DNA of 45,761 bases from Dehalococcoidia bacterium (GTDB taxonomy: Bacteria; Chloroflexota; Dehalococcoidia; Tepidiformales; Tepidiformaceae). A model generated the notes under the pieces. It searched no databases. It worked only from the letters and a program-made list of their open reading frames with translations, and had not been told where the DNA came from. How positions within the stretch are numbered: position 1 is the first letter of the stretch; every line of letters starts with the position of its first letter. The stretch is from NCBI GenBank assembly GCA_020853755.1, contig JADYYG010000050.1, positions 1 to 45,761 of the forward strand, written 5' to 3'. The translations under genes and the position numbers were made by a program. This document shows, one piece after another, positions 30,935 to 39,940 of the stretch.

Positions 30935-33109
30935 TTACCCGCTGGCGGCTGGCGTCTCGCCGCGCGCGAGCGTGGCGATCTCGTCAGCCGTCGGCGAAGG
31001 GTACTGGACGCGCGGGTGGTAGACCGCTCGGAGCGTCGCCTTGAAGCTCGCGGCGACCGTCTGCAGTTCGCGCAGGGTAATGTCGCATTCGTCGAGCTGG
31101 CCCTCGGCAAGGCGTTCTGCGAAGACGGAGTCGACGAGGCGGTCGAGGCCGCCTGCGCCTTCGTCCTGGCGGGCCCGGGCCACCGCTTCCGATGAGTCGG
31201 CGAGCATGACGATGGCGGCCTCCCGGCTCTGCGGGCGCGGGCCGTCATAGCGATACTCGCGCGCCTCGACGGTTTCGCCGTTCTGGACTGCCTGGCGGTA
31301 GAAGTACGTCACGAGCCGTGTGCCGTGGTGCTGCGGGATGAAGTCGCGCACAACGGCCGGCAGCCGGTAGCGCCGGGCAAGGTCGAGGCCGTTGGTGACG
31401 TGGGCGCGAATGATGCGCGCGCTTTCGACCGAGGTGAGCGACTGGTGAGGGCTCGGCGCGCCGTCAAGCATGTTCTCCACGTAGTTACCCGGCATCGCGA
31501 GCTTGCCGATGTCGTGGTAGTACGCGCCGACGCGGACGAGCAGGGCATCGGCGCCGATGGTGGCAGCCGCGCGTTCGGCCAGCGCGCCAACGAGCATCGA
31601 ATGGTGGTAGGTGCCCGGGGCCTGCTCCTGCAGCCGCCGGAGGAGCGGGTGTTCGGCCTGCGCCAGCTCCATCAGCTGGAGCCGGGTGGTCACGCCGAAG
31701 GCCATGGCGAGGACGACGAAGACGCCGACCGCGAGCAGCGCCGAGACCAGTCCGTGGATGGCCGCCGCCATCGCAATCCATCCAAGCTGGACGTTCTCGC
31801 GCTGGGCCGTGACGAGCCAGAAGACGACCATCACGAGGGCCGTCGCGAGCGCCACCGCGACCCCCGCGACGGCGAACCGGCTGACCCGGCTGGCGCGGTA
31901 GACCACGGCGGCGCCGGCGAGGCCCCCCGCCGAGTAGGCCATCCCCAGTTCGAGCGACTGGAGCGAACCGACGTACGAACTCCCGGCAATCTGCGGGGCC
32001 GTGCCGCCGGAGAAGACGGCGAACAGACCTACCGCAACCGCCACCAGCACCGCCAGCGAGAGGTCGGCGAAACAGGCGGTGACGATAGCCGCCGTGGCCA
32101 CCGGCAGGCCGAAGGCGAGGAAGCGCTCATGCGTATCGGGCGTGACCGCCGGGAGGGCGATGCGCGCCCCGGCGAGGACGGCGACGACGGTGACGGCGAC
32201 CAGCGCCATGCGCCGCTTCGCAGGGTCGCCGAACGGCTGGAAAAGGTAGGCGTAAAAGCCGAGGAGCAGCCCGAGTCCGAGCGCCATGACCACGCCGCCG
32301 GCCACCGCGTACAAGTCGATGCCGTCCTCGATGACGCCTGCCGCTTTGAGCGCTTCGATGTCCTGGGCCGAGATCTGCTGGCCTTCGGTAACGATGACCT
32401 GGCCCTGCGAGAACGTGCGCACCACGGGCAGCACCGACTGCCGCGCCTGGTCGCGCTTCGCGTCGGTCGCCGCCTGGTCCACCCGGAAGGTTTCGACCGA
32501 GAAGACCCGGAGCAGCCCGGCGAGGGCGTTGCGCTCGTCGTTGTTGGCGGGCGCGGCCTGGTCTTTCAGCGTGTCGACGTACGTCGTGACCGTCTTGTCG
32601 ATGTCCTCTTTCTTCAGTGGCGCGCTCAGGAGCGTGGCGAGGCCGCTCGACACCATCTGGCGGAAGGCGGCGAGCCGGGCAGGGTCAATGCCAAGGAGGG
32701 CGGCGCGCTCGAAGTTCGCCAACGGCTGGGGCGTGGTCAGGTTCGCGACCTGGTCCTGCTTCTGCTGGGCGTTCAGGTCGCTGCGAGCCGCGATCGCGCG
32801 CACGGTGTCGATGTAGCGAGCTGCGCGGTCCACCTGCTGGTCGCGAATCGAGGTGTCGACCGGGAGCGACTCCTCGGGCACGGCCCTGGCGCGCTCTTCG
32901 CGCTCAGCGTCGGTCAGGGTTTCGGACTGGAACTCGGTCGCGTGCTGGGCCGTGAAGGTGCGGGTCGCGACGTCGCCCGGCTCCAATTCGGTGTTGAACT
33001 GGAAGAGCGGCACCACCAGCGCCACCGTCGCGACGGCGATGATGAGCCCGAAGAGCGCGGCGGCGGAGCGATTCACCTGGCGATTGGCAGGACGCATCAC
33101 CATGATCAC
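30935..33109 (-). CDS. pgpH: 7TMR-HD phosphohydrolase, PgpH-like c-di-AMP phosphodiesterase
   Basis: A 724-aa membrane protein with an N-terminal helix (about 16-38), an extracytoplasmic 7TMR-HDED domain (about 40-270), seven transmembrane helices (about 280-470) and a cytoplasmic HD domain. The HD residues are visible in TYHHSMLVGALAERA (His502/503) and YYHDIGKL (His532-Asp533). PgpH-family enzymes hydrolyse cyclic di-AMP. The order rpsU-yqeY-HAD-pgpH resembles the yqeY-phoH-pgpH-ybeY clusters of Firmicutes. Several ATG/GTG codons crowd the start; the first is used. The overall domain order matches Listeria PgpH. Confidence 0.9.
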   Translation of the reverse strand: MIMVMRPANRQVNRSAAALFGLIIAVATVALVVPLFQFNTELEPGDVATRTFTAQHATEFQSETLTDAEREERARAVPEESLPVDTSIRDQQVDRAARYIDTVRAIAARSDLNAQQKQDQVANLTTPQPLANFERAALLGIDPARLAAFRQMVSSGLATLLSAPLKKEDIDKTVTTYVDTLKDQAAPANNDERNALAGLLRVFSVETFRVDQAATDAKRDQARQSVLPVVRTFSQGQVIVTEGQQISAQDIEALKAAGVIEDGIDLYAVAGGVVMALGLGLLLGFYAYLFQPFGDPAKRRMALVAVTVVAVLAGARIALPAVTPDTHERFLAFGLPVATAAIVTACFADLSLAVLVAVAVGLFAVFSGGTAPQIAGSSYVGSLQSLELGMAYSAGGLAGAAVVYRASRVSRFAVAGVAVALATALVMVVFWLVTAQRENVQLGWIAMAAAIHGLVSALLAVGVFVVLAMAFGVTTRLQLMELAQAEHPLLRRLQEQAPGTYHHSMLVGALAERAAATIGADALLVRVGAYYHDIGKLAMPGNYVENMLDGAPSPHQSLTSVESARIIRAHVTNGLDLARRYRLPAVVRDFIPQHHGTRLVTYFYRQAVQNGETVEAREYRYDGPRPQSREAAIVMLADSSEAVARARQDEGAGGLDRLVDSVFAERLAEGQLDECDITLRELQTVAASFKATLRAVYHPRVQYPSPTADEIATLARGETPAASG

Positions 33110-33148
33110 AGGCAGGATACCAGAGGCGCCGGGGGGCCACGGTGAACC

Positions 33149-33862
33149 TCAGATCGCGGGGCCTTCGCCGAGGATCTCGTTGAGTGCGGTCAGCCGCTCG
33201 ATGACGAGGAAGCCGGCGCGGTCGCGGGCCCGGTCAGTGCGTTCGAGGAGGATCGCGCGCATCCCTGCTGCGCGGGCCCCCGCGATGTCCGTCGCCATTG
33301 TGTCGCCCACGAAGATGGCATCCTCGGGGTCAACCTTCAGGTCGGTCAGTGCGCGGAAGAACGGTGCAGGGTCCGGCTTCGCGAGGCCAACATCGGCCGA
33401 GGAGACGAACGAATCGAGGTAGCCGGCGAGGCCCAGTTCGTTGACCTTCGGGCCGAAGAGGGCCGCCGGGAAGATGGCGTTCGTCACCACGGCCGTCCGG
33501 TAGCCCCGGTAACGAAGCGACGCGAGCAGCCCGCGCGCATCATCGTAGACGGTCATCCCGTGCGAGGACTCCTGGAAGAAGAGGCGAGCGCAAGCATCAA
33601 CGTCGCTCGCGCCGACGGCCAGGCCGAGCCAGGTGAACGCCTGGCCAAGCAGGCGGCCGAGGTGCGGCGCAGTCGCGGTTTCGCCCGGGCGGTATTCGGG
33701 CAGGACCGCATGGAACGCGCGCTCGAAATCGGCATCGCTGAGGTCGTAGTCGAGGCGCTTCCGGACGAAGTTCGCCACCACAGCGGCCGGGGCGCCCACC
33801 ACGAGCGAGTCGTCCCGGACGAGGGTACCGCCCCAATCGAACAGCACCGCCCGGATAGCCAC
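33149..33862 (-). CDS. HAD-superfamily hydrolase
   Basis: A 237-aa HAD phosphatase. Motif I is FDWGGTL with nucleophile Asp9; the second Asp of DxDxT is replaced by Gly, as in some FDWGGTL-type subfamilies. Motif II lies at VVTNAIF, motif III at Lys in GLAKPDPAPF, and motif IV is IFVGDTMATDIAGARAAGM. The alpha-helical cap lies near the N-terminus. Substrate unknown. The GTG at 33862 is chosen because GGGGAG precedes it and the longer frame runs into yqeY. It lies one base after the yqeY stop, in one operon. Confidence 0.9.
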   Translation of the reverse strand: MAIRAVLFDWGGTLVRDDSLVVGAPAAVVANFVRKRLDYDLSDADFERAFHAVLPEYRPGETATAPHLGRLLGQAFTWLGLAVGASDVDACARLFFQESSHGMTVYDDARGLLASLRYRGYRTAVVTNAIFPAALFGPKVNELGLAGYLDSFVSSADVGLAKPDPAPFFRALTDLKVDPEDAIFVGDTMATDIAGARAAGMRAILLERTDRARDRAGFLVIERLTALNEILGEGPAI

Positions 33863-33863
33863 G

Positions 33864-34364
33864 TCAGCTCCCCAGCAGCCTGCGCACCGTCTCGTTAATG
33901 AGGCGGCCATCGGCGCGCCCGGCGAACTGCTTCGAGAGCACGGGCATGACCTTGCCCATGTCCCGCGGGCCGCTGGCGCCGGTCTCGGCGATGACCTTCG
34001 CAGCGGCCGCTTCGATCTCTTCCGCGGTGGCCTGTTGCGGGAGGTAGACCTCGAGGATCACTGCTTCGGATCGTTCCTTCTCGGCGAGGTCCGTGCGCTT
34101 CGCCTTTTCGAACTGGTCGATGCTGTCTCGGCGCTGCTTGAGTTGCTTCTGGATGATGCTCAGCACCTCGTCGTCGCTGGCGACGAGCGGGGGCAACTTC
34201 GCCATCTCGGCGAGCTGCTCGTCGCTGGCGCCGGCCGGTGGCGTACGGATCTCGGCGTTGCGGATGGCGGCGATGAGCATGCGCAGGGCGCTCTTGCGCG
34301 TCTCATCTTTCGCGCGCATCGCGTCAGAAAGGTCGGCCTGGATTTTCTCTTTCAACGAGGCCAT
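33864..34364 (-). CDS. yqeY: GatB/YqeY domain protein
   Basis: A 166-aa YqeY protein: MASLKEKIQADLSDAMRAKDETRKSALRMLIAAIRNAE at the N-terminus, then the helical GatB-like tail with EVYLPQQATAEEIEAAAAKVIAETGASGPRDMGKVMPVLSKQFAGRADGRLINETVRRLL. It resembles the tRNA-binding tail of the amidotransferase subunit GatB, but its own function is not established. It follows rpsU directly, a widespread pairing, with an intercistronic hairpin between. Confidence 0.95.
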   Translation of the reverse strand: MASLKEKIQADLSDAMRAKDETRKSALRMLIAAIRNAEIRTPPAGASDEQLAEMAKLPPLVASDDEVLSIIQKQLKQRRDSIDQFEKAKRTDLAEKERSEAVILEVYLPQQATAEEIEAAAAKVIAETGASGPRDMGKVMPVLSKQFAGRADGRLINETVRRLLGS

Positions 34365-34385
34365 GCGGCTCTCCCGGGGGAATGG

Positions 34386-34415
34386 CGCGGGCCCGGCGAC
34401 TGTGCCGGGCCCGCG
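34386..34415 (-). terminator. 12-bp hairpin between rpsU and yqeY
   Basis: CGCGGGCCCGGC pairs exactly with GCCGGGCCCGCG around a 6-base loop. Without a T-run it may act as a partial terminator that lets rpsU be expressed above the downstream genes. Confidence 0.55.
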
Positions 34416-34436
34416 AGTCTGGTCCTGGTTGGGGCC

Positions 34437-34652
34437 CTAGCGCCTGCTGGCGGCGCGGGCTTCGCTGCGGAGCTGCTTCTTGCGGAGCTTCCGCAGGCGG
34501 GCTGCTTCCTTCTTCTTCCGCTTCACGCTCGGCTTTTCGTAGTGTTCGCGGCGGCGCGCTTCAGCCAGGATACCGTCCTGCTGGACGCGCTTGTTGAAGC
34601 GCTTCAGCGCAGCTTCAAACGCCTCGCCGTCACCGACAATGACTTCTGCCAA
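34437..34652 (-). CDS. rpsU: 30S ribosomal protein S21
   Basis: A 71-aa bS21: [47 protein letters not shown] followed by a strongly basic tail. It joins the 30S platform near the anti-Shine-Dalgarno region in bacteria that carry it. The start codon is TTG at 34652, preceded by AGGTGAT; the conserved start of the protein leaves no better choice. It leads the yqeY-HAD-pgpH unit. Confidence 0.97.
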   Translation of the reverse strand: MAEVIVGDGEAFEAALKRFNKRVQQDGILAEARRREHYEKPSVKRKKKEAARLRKLRKKQLRSEARAASRR

Positions 34653-34753
34653 GAGGGGAGATCACCTCGCCTTCGTGCACGGATTCGCCCGGAAACGGGC
34701 CGCGGGTCTTTCACCATACCACGGCCGTCCAGTTACGCGCATAGCGGGAATCC

Positions 34754-35218
34754 CTAATCCGGGCGGCCGGCCGCGCGCTCCCGCGCCTCCAGCCGTTCGA
34801 CGTGGTGTTCGACCCAGAGTCCCGGCCGCTGGGTGCGGAAGCCCGGCGCGTTGTAGTTGAAGCGGTCCTGCTTCTTCCGGACCTCCCGCGCGAGCGACTC
34901 CCAGGAGGCGCGCAGGCGCTCGACCGCGGGGGCGATGCGCGGCCAATCGTCCGGGCCTGCGGCTTCGCAGTACTCACGGTGGTTCCGTTCGGTGACGGCG
35001 AGCCGTTCAAGGTCGAGTTCGATTTCGCGGCCGAGCGTCAGCCACTCGGGCGTGTGGCCGCCGTTTTCGAGCATCTTGAAGCCGAGCCACTGGTCACCGG
35101 CGTAGGCCTGCTGCTCGCGCGAAACGCCGAGCGGCTTGCCCGCGCCGGGCAGGTTGCTAAACGCGCCGGCGGCCATCGCCTCCTGGATCGCGCCTTCCAC
35201 CGAGCGTTCGAGGCTCAT
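34754..35218 (-). CDS. DUF1992 (DnaJ-homologue subfamily C member 28-like)
   Basis: A 154-aa protein of the DUF1992/YhdN type. It has the diagnostic IQEAMAAGAFSNLPGAGKPL near residues 11-30, then a helical region rich in charged residues (GREIELDLERLAVTERNHREY) and a C-terminal NYNAPGF element. The biochemical role is unknown; eukaryotic homologues carry a J domain that is absent here. It lies upstream of rpsU on the same strand but with a 101-base gap that probably contains the rpsU promoter. Confidence 0.9.
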   Translation of the reverse strand: MSLERSVEGAIQEAMAAGAFSNLPGAGKPLGVSREQQAYAGDQWLGFKMLENGGHTPEWLTLGREIELDLERLAVTERNHREYCEAAGPDDWPRIAPAVERLRASWESLAREVRKKQDRFNYNAPGFRTQRPGLWVEHHVERLEARERAAGRPD

Positions 35219-35258
35219 TGCGCAGTTATCCTACCGCATCGGCCCGGCGGGCTTGTGA

Positions 35259-36035
35259 CTACCGCCGCTGGGCGATGGCGCAGACCGTGCTGCTGCCGAT
35301 GGCGCCGCTCTCGTCATACATCGTACAGTGGCCGACCGCGATGCCGTCGGCCGAGTGGTGCGAACTGGTCTCGAAGCCGATCCACTCGCCCTCCGGGTAG
35401 CGGTGGAGGTAGAGCGTGATGTCGGCGTTGATGAACTCGAGGCCGTTGCTGCCCCAGTTCGCGCCGGGGTTGGTCCAGTCGGCAGCTGAAGCGGCCCGCA
35501 CGAACGGGGTCAGCGGCACACCATCGACGAGCGGCCGGATCTCCCGCATCCAGACCTGACCCTGCTCGGAGAGGCCGGGGTCACGCGGGCGGAGCGGGCG
35601 CATGTCCCACATCGGCGCCCATTTCGGAACGCCCGACTGTTCCGAGGGCGGCACCTCGTCTGGATGCTTGACCTGCCAGTCTGGCGGGCTCCAGACGCGG
35701 CCCTTCGGGTTCTCGGCGCGTTTCAGGAGAACCGCCGTGCCGCGCGCATAGCTCGCGCCCTCGGAGAGGTATTCGAGTTCGACCACCCGGATGCGGTTGC
35801 CGTCGCGGATGGCCTTGCTGGTCACCTGGCAGGGCGCGAGCGTCGGCAGCCGGTAGAGGTCGATGGTGAGGCGAGCACAGTGGAACTCGTCGCTGCCGAA
35901 GCGGCTCTCGACTTCGTGGCCGAACAGCCCGGCGAGGACGCGGGCGTGGAGCGAGCTTTCGCCCCATGGCCCCCGCGAGATGGGATTGATGGTGTACTGG
36001 CCGTCACCCGCGGCGTTGGTGAATGCATCGGTCAT
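35259..36035 (-). CDS. Acyl-CoA thioesterase family protein (double hotdog)
   Basis: A 258-aa protein of the TesB-like double-hotdog thioesterase family. The first hotdog includes ISRGPWGESSLHARVLAGLFGHEVESRFGSDEFHCARLTIDLYRLP, and the second ends in INADITLYLHRYPEGEWIGFETSSHHSADGIAVGHCTMYDESGAIGSS, the usual Asp/His-containing C-terminal strand set. Hydrolysis of an acyl-CoA is the expected activity; chain specificity is unknown. It lies downstream of the 100-aa gene, separated by a hairpin. Confidence 0.88.
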   Translation of the reverse strand: MTDAFTNAAGDGQYTINPISRGPWGESSLHARVLAGLFGHEVESRFGSDEFHCARLTIDLYRLPTLAPCQVTSKAIRDGNRIRVVELEYLSEGASYARGTAVLLKRAENPKGRVWSPPDWQVKHPDEVPPSEQSGVPKWAPMWDMRPLRPRDPGLSEQGQVWMREIRPLVDGVPLTPFVRAASAADWTNPGANWGSNGLEFINADITLYLHRYPEGEWIGFETSSHHSADGIAVGHCTMYDESGAIGSSTVCAIAQRR

Positions 36036-36066
36036 GCGAGCCCCCGGGAACCTGCCGGACGTGGAA

Positions 36067-36089
36067 CCGGGGCCCCATTGAGGCCCCGG
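36067..36089 (-). terminator. Intercistronic hairpin
   Basis: CCGGGGCC pairs with GGCCCCGG around a 7-base loop, between the 100-aa gene and the thioesterase gene on the minus strand. No T-run follows. Confidence 0.4.
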
Positions 36090-36122
36090 AAGTTGCGAAT
36101 GCGAAGGGAACGGGCGTGCCGC

Positions 36123-36425
36123 CTAGTCCGCGGAGGGCAGAACCTTGGGCTGGAGCAGTTCCATCGAGCGGCCATCGACGTTGAGGGCGCACGGGCCGGG
36201 CTTGACCACGAGCACTTCGATGCCGGTCTCTTCGTCCTTGTACCGCTTACCGAGCTGGACGGCGTCCATGCCTGCGGTGTCCACGGTGACGGAAGCGTCT
36301 TCGGCGCCGCGCATCTGCATTGCGGCGGGACCGCAACGGAGTTCGCCGGCGCCGCCCTTGGTGACAATAAACTCGGCCACGCCGCCGGGAACGACGTATC
36401 GCTTTCCTGTCTGTGCTGCTGCCAT
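36123..36425 (-). CDS. 100-aa internally duplicated protein, unknown
   Basis: A 100-aa protein in which two halves repeat one pattern. GKRYVVPGGVAEFIVTKGGAGELRCG is followed by MQM in the first half, and GKRYKDEETGIEVLVVKPGPCALNVDG by MEL in the second. The unit resembles the small metal-binding desulforedoxin-type domain, but only one cysteine remains in each half, so iron binding as in that family is doubtful. No family is assigned. The ATG at 36425 follows AGAGGGG. It is downstream of the cytochrome gene but behind two hairpins. Confidence 0.7.
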   Translation of the reverse strand: MAAAQTGKRYVVPGGVAEFIVTKGGAGELRCGPAAMQMRGAEDASVTVDTAGMDAVQLGKRYKDEETGIEVLVVKPGPCALNVDGRSMELLQPKVLPSAD

Positions 36426-36504
36426 TTGGAATGCCCCTCTTATCTCAACCTGGCCCACGACCGGGCCGGAAAATGCAGATGGGATGCTACCCATCGTATC
36501 TGGG

Positions 36505-36547
36505 CCGGTCAATTATGACCGGTAACAGCGGGCCAGAGATGGCCCGC
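36505..36547 (-). terminator. Tandem hairpins after cytochrome operon
   Basis: GCGGGCCA-GAGA-TGGCCCGC (36528-36547) begins 7 bases beyond the cytochrome stop, and CCGGTCA-atta-TGACCGG (36505-36522) follows. Together they probably end the electron-transport operon. Confidence 0.6.
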
Positions 36548-36554
36548 GTTTACG

Positions 36555-38396
36555 TTACTGGACGAAAACGTCGGCCAGCATGTCCGGGTGGTAATCACAC
36601 GTGATCTTGAACTGGCCTGCGTCGTTGAAGGTGATGGTCCGCTTGTCGCCCTGCTTGATGTCGGCGCCGTCCTTCTTGCCGTTCATAGTGATGGTGTGGA
36701 GGCCCACCACCGAATCGAAGAGGACGGACGTGCCCTTGGCGATGCTGACCACACCCTTGTTGATGGGCTGTGAAGCCCCATCGGCGACCACGGTCCAGTC
36801 GTTGGCGTGGGCATCGATGCGGACTTCCTTGGAGAGCGTCGGCGGAGCGGTGACGGCGGGCGCGCCGGCGCCGGTCAGGTTATCGAAACCGGACTTGCTG
36901 ACGGCGTACTGCACACAGCCGGTTCCCGGGTTCTTGGCGTCGGGGGCCTTCGAACCGAACGCGTCATCCGGGAGGTGGAGCTGGGTGCCCACGCGGAGGA
37001 CGTCAGTCGCCTTGATGTTGTTCTTGGCTGCCAGGCTCTGGGCAGTCACGTTGCCGTAGCCTTCGGCCACCTGCTCCAGGTTCTGGCCCTTGACCACATA
37101 CTCGTTGATCTGCGGGAGCTGGAGGACGACGACGGACTGGAGCGGATCGGCGGCGTTCAGACCGTTCGCCTTGGCCAGTTCGGCCGCGGTGGTCGCGTGC
37201 TCCTGGGCCGCGCGCTCCCAGGTGTCGCCGGTCTGGACGATGTACGTCGCCGAGGCAGGCAACTTGAGGGCTGTGCCAACCGGGACGACAGCGTCAGCCG
37301 CGATGTTGTTCTCGGTAGCGATGTCTTCAGCCTTGACGCCGTGCTGGGAAGCGACGGTGCCGAGCGTCTGCCCTTCGAGGACGACCGCGGTCTGCTTCGG
37401 CAGCTTGAGCGTGTTCTCGAACGGCAGTTCCTTGTCGTTGGCGAGGCTGGCGTCGAGGTTTTTGTTGAGCCCCTCGAGGTCGTTCACGCTGATGCCGTGC
37501 ATCTTGGCGATGGCGTCCTTGGTATCGCCCGCGGAGATGATGTAGACCGCGCCGGCGGGAAGCTTCAGTTTGTCGGCGGGGAAGAGTCCCGCGACATCCG
37601 TACCCTGCGACTTCAATGCGAAGGTGGCAACGCCGCGCTTCTCCTTGAAGTCGTAGTCAAGCCCGTTGAGGTCGGCGAGGATGACGGCGCCGACGAACTG
37701 GGACTCGGCGATCTTCGTGATCGTCTCGTTGTCCTTATAGGCGGTGTACTTGTAGCCGTTCGGGTCACCCTTGAAGCCGGGAATCTTCAGTTCGGTACCC
37801 TGCTTGAGGATGCCATCGACGGGAAGGTTGTTGGCCGCGGCCAGTTCCTTCGGGCCGACGCCATGCGCCTTCGCGATGGTCTCGAGCGTGTCGCCGCCGA
37901 CGAGCACCGAGACTTCGGCGTTCAGGTTGTGGGCGAACTCCTCGGCTTCTTTCCACCAATGGCTCGTCATCTCGCCGGTGCCGTCATCGGCCACCGGGTA
38001 GGAGAGGAAGTCGACGAGGTGCTGGATCTGGATCGCGTTGAGCGCGCCGCCGTTGGTGGTCAGCCAGGCGGGCATGAGGGTGCCGGCGCGGCCGCAGGCG
38101 AGGGTGCGCTGGAGGAGCGCCTTATTCGCGGCAAGGACGAGCGGGTCCTGGTCCTGGAACTTGGTGGTGTCGTTGGCGCGGAGTTGCGGGCCGACGCCGC
38201 CTTCGCCGGTGTTGCCGTGGCAGGTGCGGCAGTTGTTGGCGAACAGGAGCGCGCCGCGTTCGAGCGACTGGTCCTTCGTCCACTGCTGCTGGTCCACCGC
38301 GCGGATAGGCAGGTCGACGGCGGAGTAGGCGGCGCAGCCCCCAACGAAGAGGAAGAGCAGCGCGACCATCAGCCCGATTTGCTTCTGGGTGTTCAA
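36555..38396 (-). CDS. Lipoprotein fusing cytochrome c, six LysM repeats and a cupredoxin
   Basis: A 613-aa exported lipoprotein: signal and lipobox FVGGC21, then a monoheme cytochrome c domain (about 40-135, heme site CRTCH at 56-60, likely axial Met108). Then come about six LysM units (161-206, 216-279 degenerate, 284-333, 337-380, 384-428, 432-476) and a linker. The C-terminal cupredoxin (about 525-613) has ligands His567, Cys600, His603 and Met606 (LHTIT and CDYHPDM). It is the last gene of a b6/bc-type complex operon. The heme should take electrons from the Rieske protein at the membrane. The LysM array would bind the wall, and the copper site could relay electrons outward. I know of no described protein with this architecture. 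Confidence 0.9.
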   Translation of the reverse strand: MNTQKQIGLMVALLFLFVGGCAAYSAVDLPIRAVDQQQWTKDQSLERGALLFANNCRTCHGNTGEGGVGPQLRANDTTKFQDQDPLVLAANKALLQRTLACGRAGTLMPAWLTTNGGALNAIQIQHLVDFLSYPVADDGTGEMTSHWWKEAEEFAHNLNAEVSVLVGGDTLETIAKAHGVGPKELAAANNLPVDGILKQGTELKIPGFKGDPNGYKYTAYKDNETITKIAESQFVGAVILADLNGLDYDFKEKRGVATFALKSQGTDVAGLFPADKLKLPAGAVYIISAGDTKDAIAKMHGISVNDLEGLNKNLDASLANDKELPFENTLKLPKQTAVVLEGQTLGTVASQHGVKAEDIATENNIAADAVVPVGTALKLPASATYIVQTGDTWERAAQEHATTAAELAKANGLNAADPLQSVVVLQLPQINEYVVKGQNLEQVAEGYGNVTAQSLAAKNNIKATDVLRVGTQLHLPDDAFGSKAPDAKNPGTGCVQYAVSKSGFDNLTGAGAPAVTAPPTLSKEVRIDAHANDWTVVADGASQPINKGVVSIAKGTSVLFDSVVGLHTITMNGKKDGADIKQGDKRTITFNDAGQFKITCDYHPDMLADVFVQ

Positions 38397-38408
38397 TCGT
38401 CCCTCCGC

Positions 38409-39017
38409 CTAACCGTTGTACGTGACCGCGCGAAGCGGGTTGTCGGCGTTGCCGCTGGTGACCTTGCCGGTGTTCACCATGACCGACCCGTCGGCGTTGA
38501 CCGTCAGGGCCATCGTGTCCATCGGGCGCGGGGCCGGGCCGAACACGCGGATACCGGCGCGGGAGTAGGTCGAACCGTGGCAGGGGCAACGGAACCAGCC
38601 GATGATGCCTGGGAAGTTCACAGTTGCGCCGTTGAAGGCCGGGTTCCACGGCACCGAGCAGCCGAGGTGCGGGCACTTCCAGTAGAGGGCGAGCAGGCCG
38701 CCGACACCGCCGACGCCGAGGACGTCGCCCTGGGAGCCATCGAGGTTCACGAGCCAGAACTTGCCCTCGCTGATGCGGACGGGTTCTTCGCCCTTCTTCG
38801 GGATACGGGCTGTGGCCACGTTCACGGTGCCGCCGAAGCCCTTCGGGCCGCGGAGGTTGAAGAAGCCGAGGAATCCCGCCACCAGCGAACCGGTGAAGAT
38901 CATCACGCCGGCGAAGGCGCTCACACGCATGAACGATCGGCGGGCAAGCTTGCGCGCCTCCTGCTGCCGTGCGCGCTCAATGCGGCCGCGGGGGCTGGCG
39001 GTTGGTTCTGCTGCCAT
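38409..39017 (-). CDS. Rieske [2Fe-2S] protein
   Basis: A 202-aa Rieske subunit. A twin-arginine motif ARRSFMRV (Arg26-Arg27) precedes one transmembrane helix (about 33-53), so folding and cluster insertion precede Tat export. The cluster ligands are Cys115 and His117 (CPHLGC) and Cys144 and His147 (CPCHG); Cys120 and Cys146 form the usual disulfide. It passes electrons from quinol oxidised at the cytochrome b Qo site to the c-type heme. The ATG overlaps the preceding stop by one base (TAATG), fixing the start and showing coupled translation in the operon. Confidence 0.96.
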   Translation of the reverse strand: MAAEPTASPRGRIERARQQEARKLARRSFMRVSAFAGVMIFTGSLVAGFLGFFNLRGPKGFGGTVNVATARIPKKGEEPVRISEGKFWLVNLDGSQGDVLGVGGVGGLLALYWKCPHLGCSVPWNPAFNGATVNFPGIIGWFRCPCHGSTYSRAGIRVFGPAPRPMDTMALTVNADGSVMVNTGKVTSGNADNPLRAVTYNG

Positions 39018-39910
39018 TAGTGTCCTGGCTCCTGACCCGGGATTCCTTCGCTCACCTTCAGTTCCCACGGGAACACGAGTTCCTGGCCCTGACCGCGGAA
39101 AGCGGTGCCTGTCAGCGTGAGCACGCCGTAGGCGGCGACGAACCCGCTGAAGAGCGCAAGCAGCGCGTCTCGCCGGTTCATCACCCAGCCCGCCCGCCAC
39201 ATGCCGTAGATCATCAGCGTGGGCAGACCGACGAGGACCGCGATCGGGATTGCCTGTTCAACCAGCCAGCCCGGGAAGTCCAGGTGCTGGAAGGTGGTTG
39301 GCCCGCCCGAACCCGTGCCGTCGAGCAGGCGCAGGTTGAATGGCAGATAGGTGATCGACTTCGACCACTCCGGCCACGGGAGCTGCGACTGCATGGAGCG
39401 GACGTTTTCGAGGAAGCGGAAGGTGTCTCCGCCGGTTATCCCGAACCAGTCGTTCAGGAAGAAGGCGATCTTGCCGGAGTCCCAGAGGATGAGGAGCCAG
39501 GTGCCGAAGAAGCCGATGGCCCCGGCGACGATGGTGATCTTGACTGCGCCTTCGGTGTTGAACCAGGCGCCCTGGCCTTCGGTGTCACGGTCGAAGTAGG
39601 GGAAGGCGCCCATGATGATGAGCCAGACGGTCGGGATGATGATGCCGGCCATGGCGGCGTTCATGTGCAGGAGCAGTTCCTGCAGGTTGAGCAGATACCA
39701 CGGCGCCTTCGAGGGGTTCGGGGTGACGTCCGCGTTCGCCTGGTCCAGCAACGGGGCATTGACGACCACCGAGAGGAAGAACAGCGTGATGGTGAACACC
39801 AACGCGGCAATGAACTCGATGAACACGAGATCAGGCCAGACGAGGACTTCCTCGTCACGGGCGCGGGCCTGGGGGCGAGCGACCGGCCGGGCTACGACTG
39901 CAGTTGCCAT
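39017..39910 (-). CDS. Cytochrome b C-terminal subunit (subunit IV-like)
   Basis: A 297-aa membrane protein corresponding to the C-terminal half of cytochrome b, equivalent to PetD of b6f complexes. About four helices are expected. The Qo-site region reads [16 protein letters not shown] (about 65-80), where APWY takes the place of PEWY/PDWY. A hydrophilic insertion (about 150-200) follows the second helix and is longer than in PetD. It lies between the b6-like gene and the Rieske gene with minimal spacing, as one quinol-oxidising complex. Confidence 0.9.
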   Translation of the reverse strand: MATAVVARPVARPQARARDEEVLVWPDLVFIEFIAALVFTITLFFLSVVVNAPLLDQANADVTPNPSKAPWYLLNLQELLLHMNAAMAGIIIPTVWLIIMGAFPYFDRDTEGQGAWFNTEGAVKITIVAGAIGFFGTWLLILWDSGKIAFFLNDWFGITGGDTFRFLENVRSMQSQLPWPEWSKSITYLPFNLRLLDGTGSGGPTTFQHLDFPGWLVEQAIPIAVLVGLPTLMIYGMWRAGWVMNRRDALLALFSGFVAAYGVLTLTGTAFRGQGQELVFPWELKVSEGIPGQEPGH

Positions 39911-39940
39911 ACTCTTCCTCTTCTCAGTTCGTGCGTACGC

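Noticed and set aside
31325..33145. 606-aa plus-strand frame opposite pgpH
   Set aside because: Shadow of the HD-domain gene: rich in His/Arg/Glu repeats, no ribosome site, no motif.
36807..39020. 737-aa plus-strand frame opposite the cytochrome-LysM and Rieske genes
   Set aside because: The minus-strand product has heme, LysM, copper and Rieske motifs; the plus-strand frame has none and spans two real genes.
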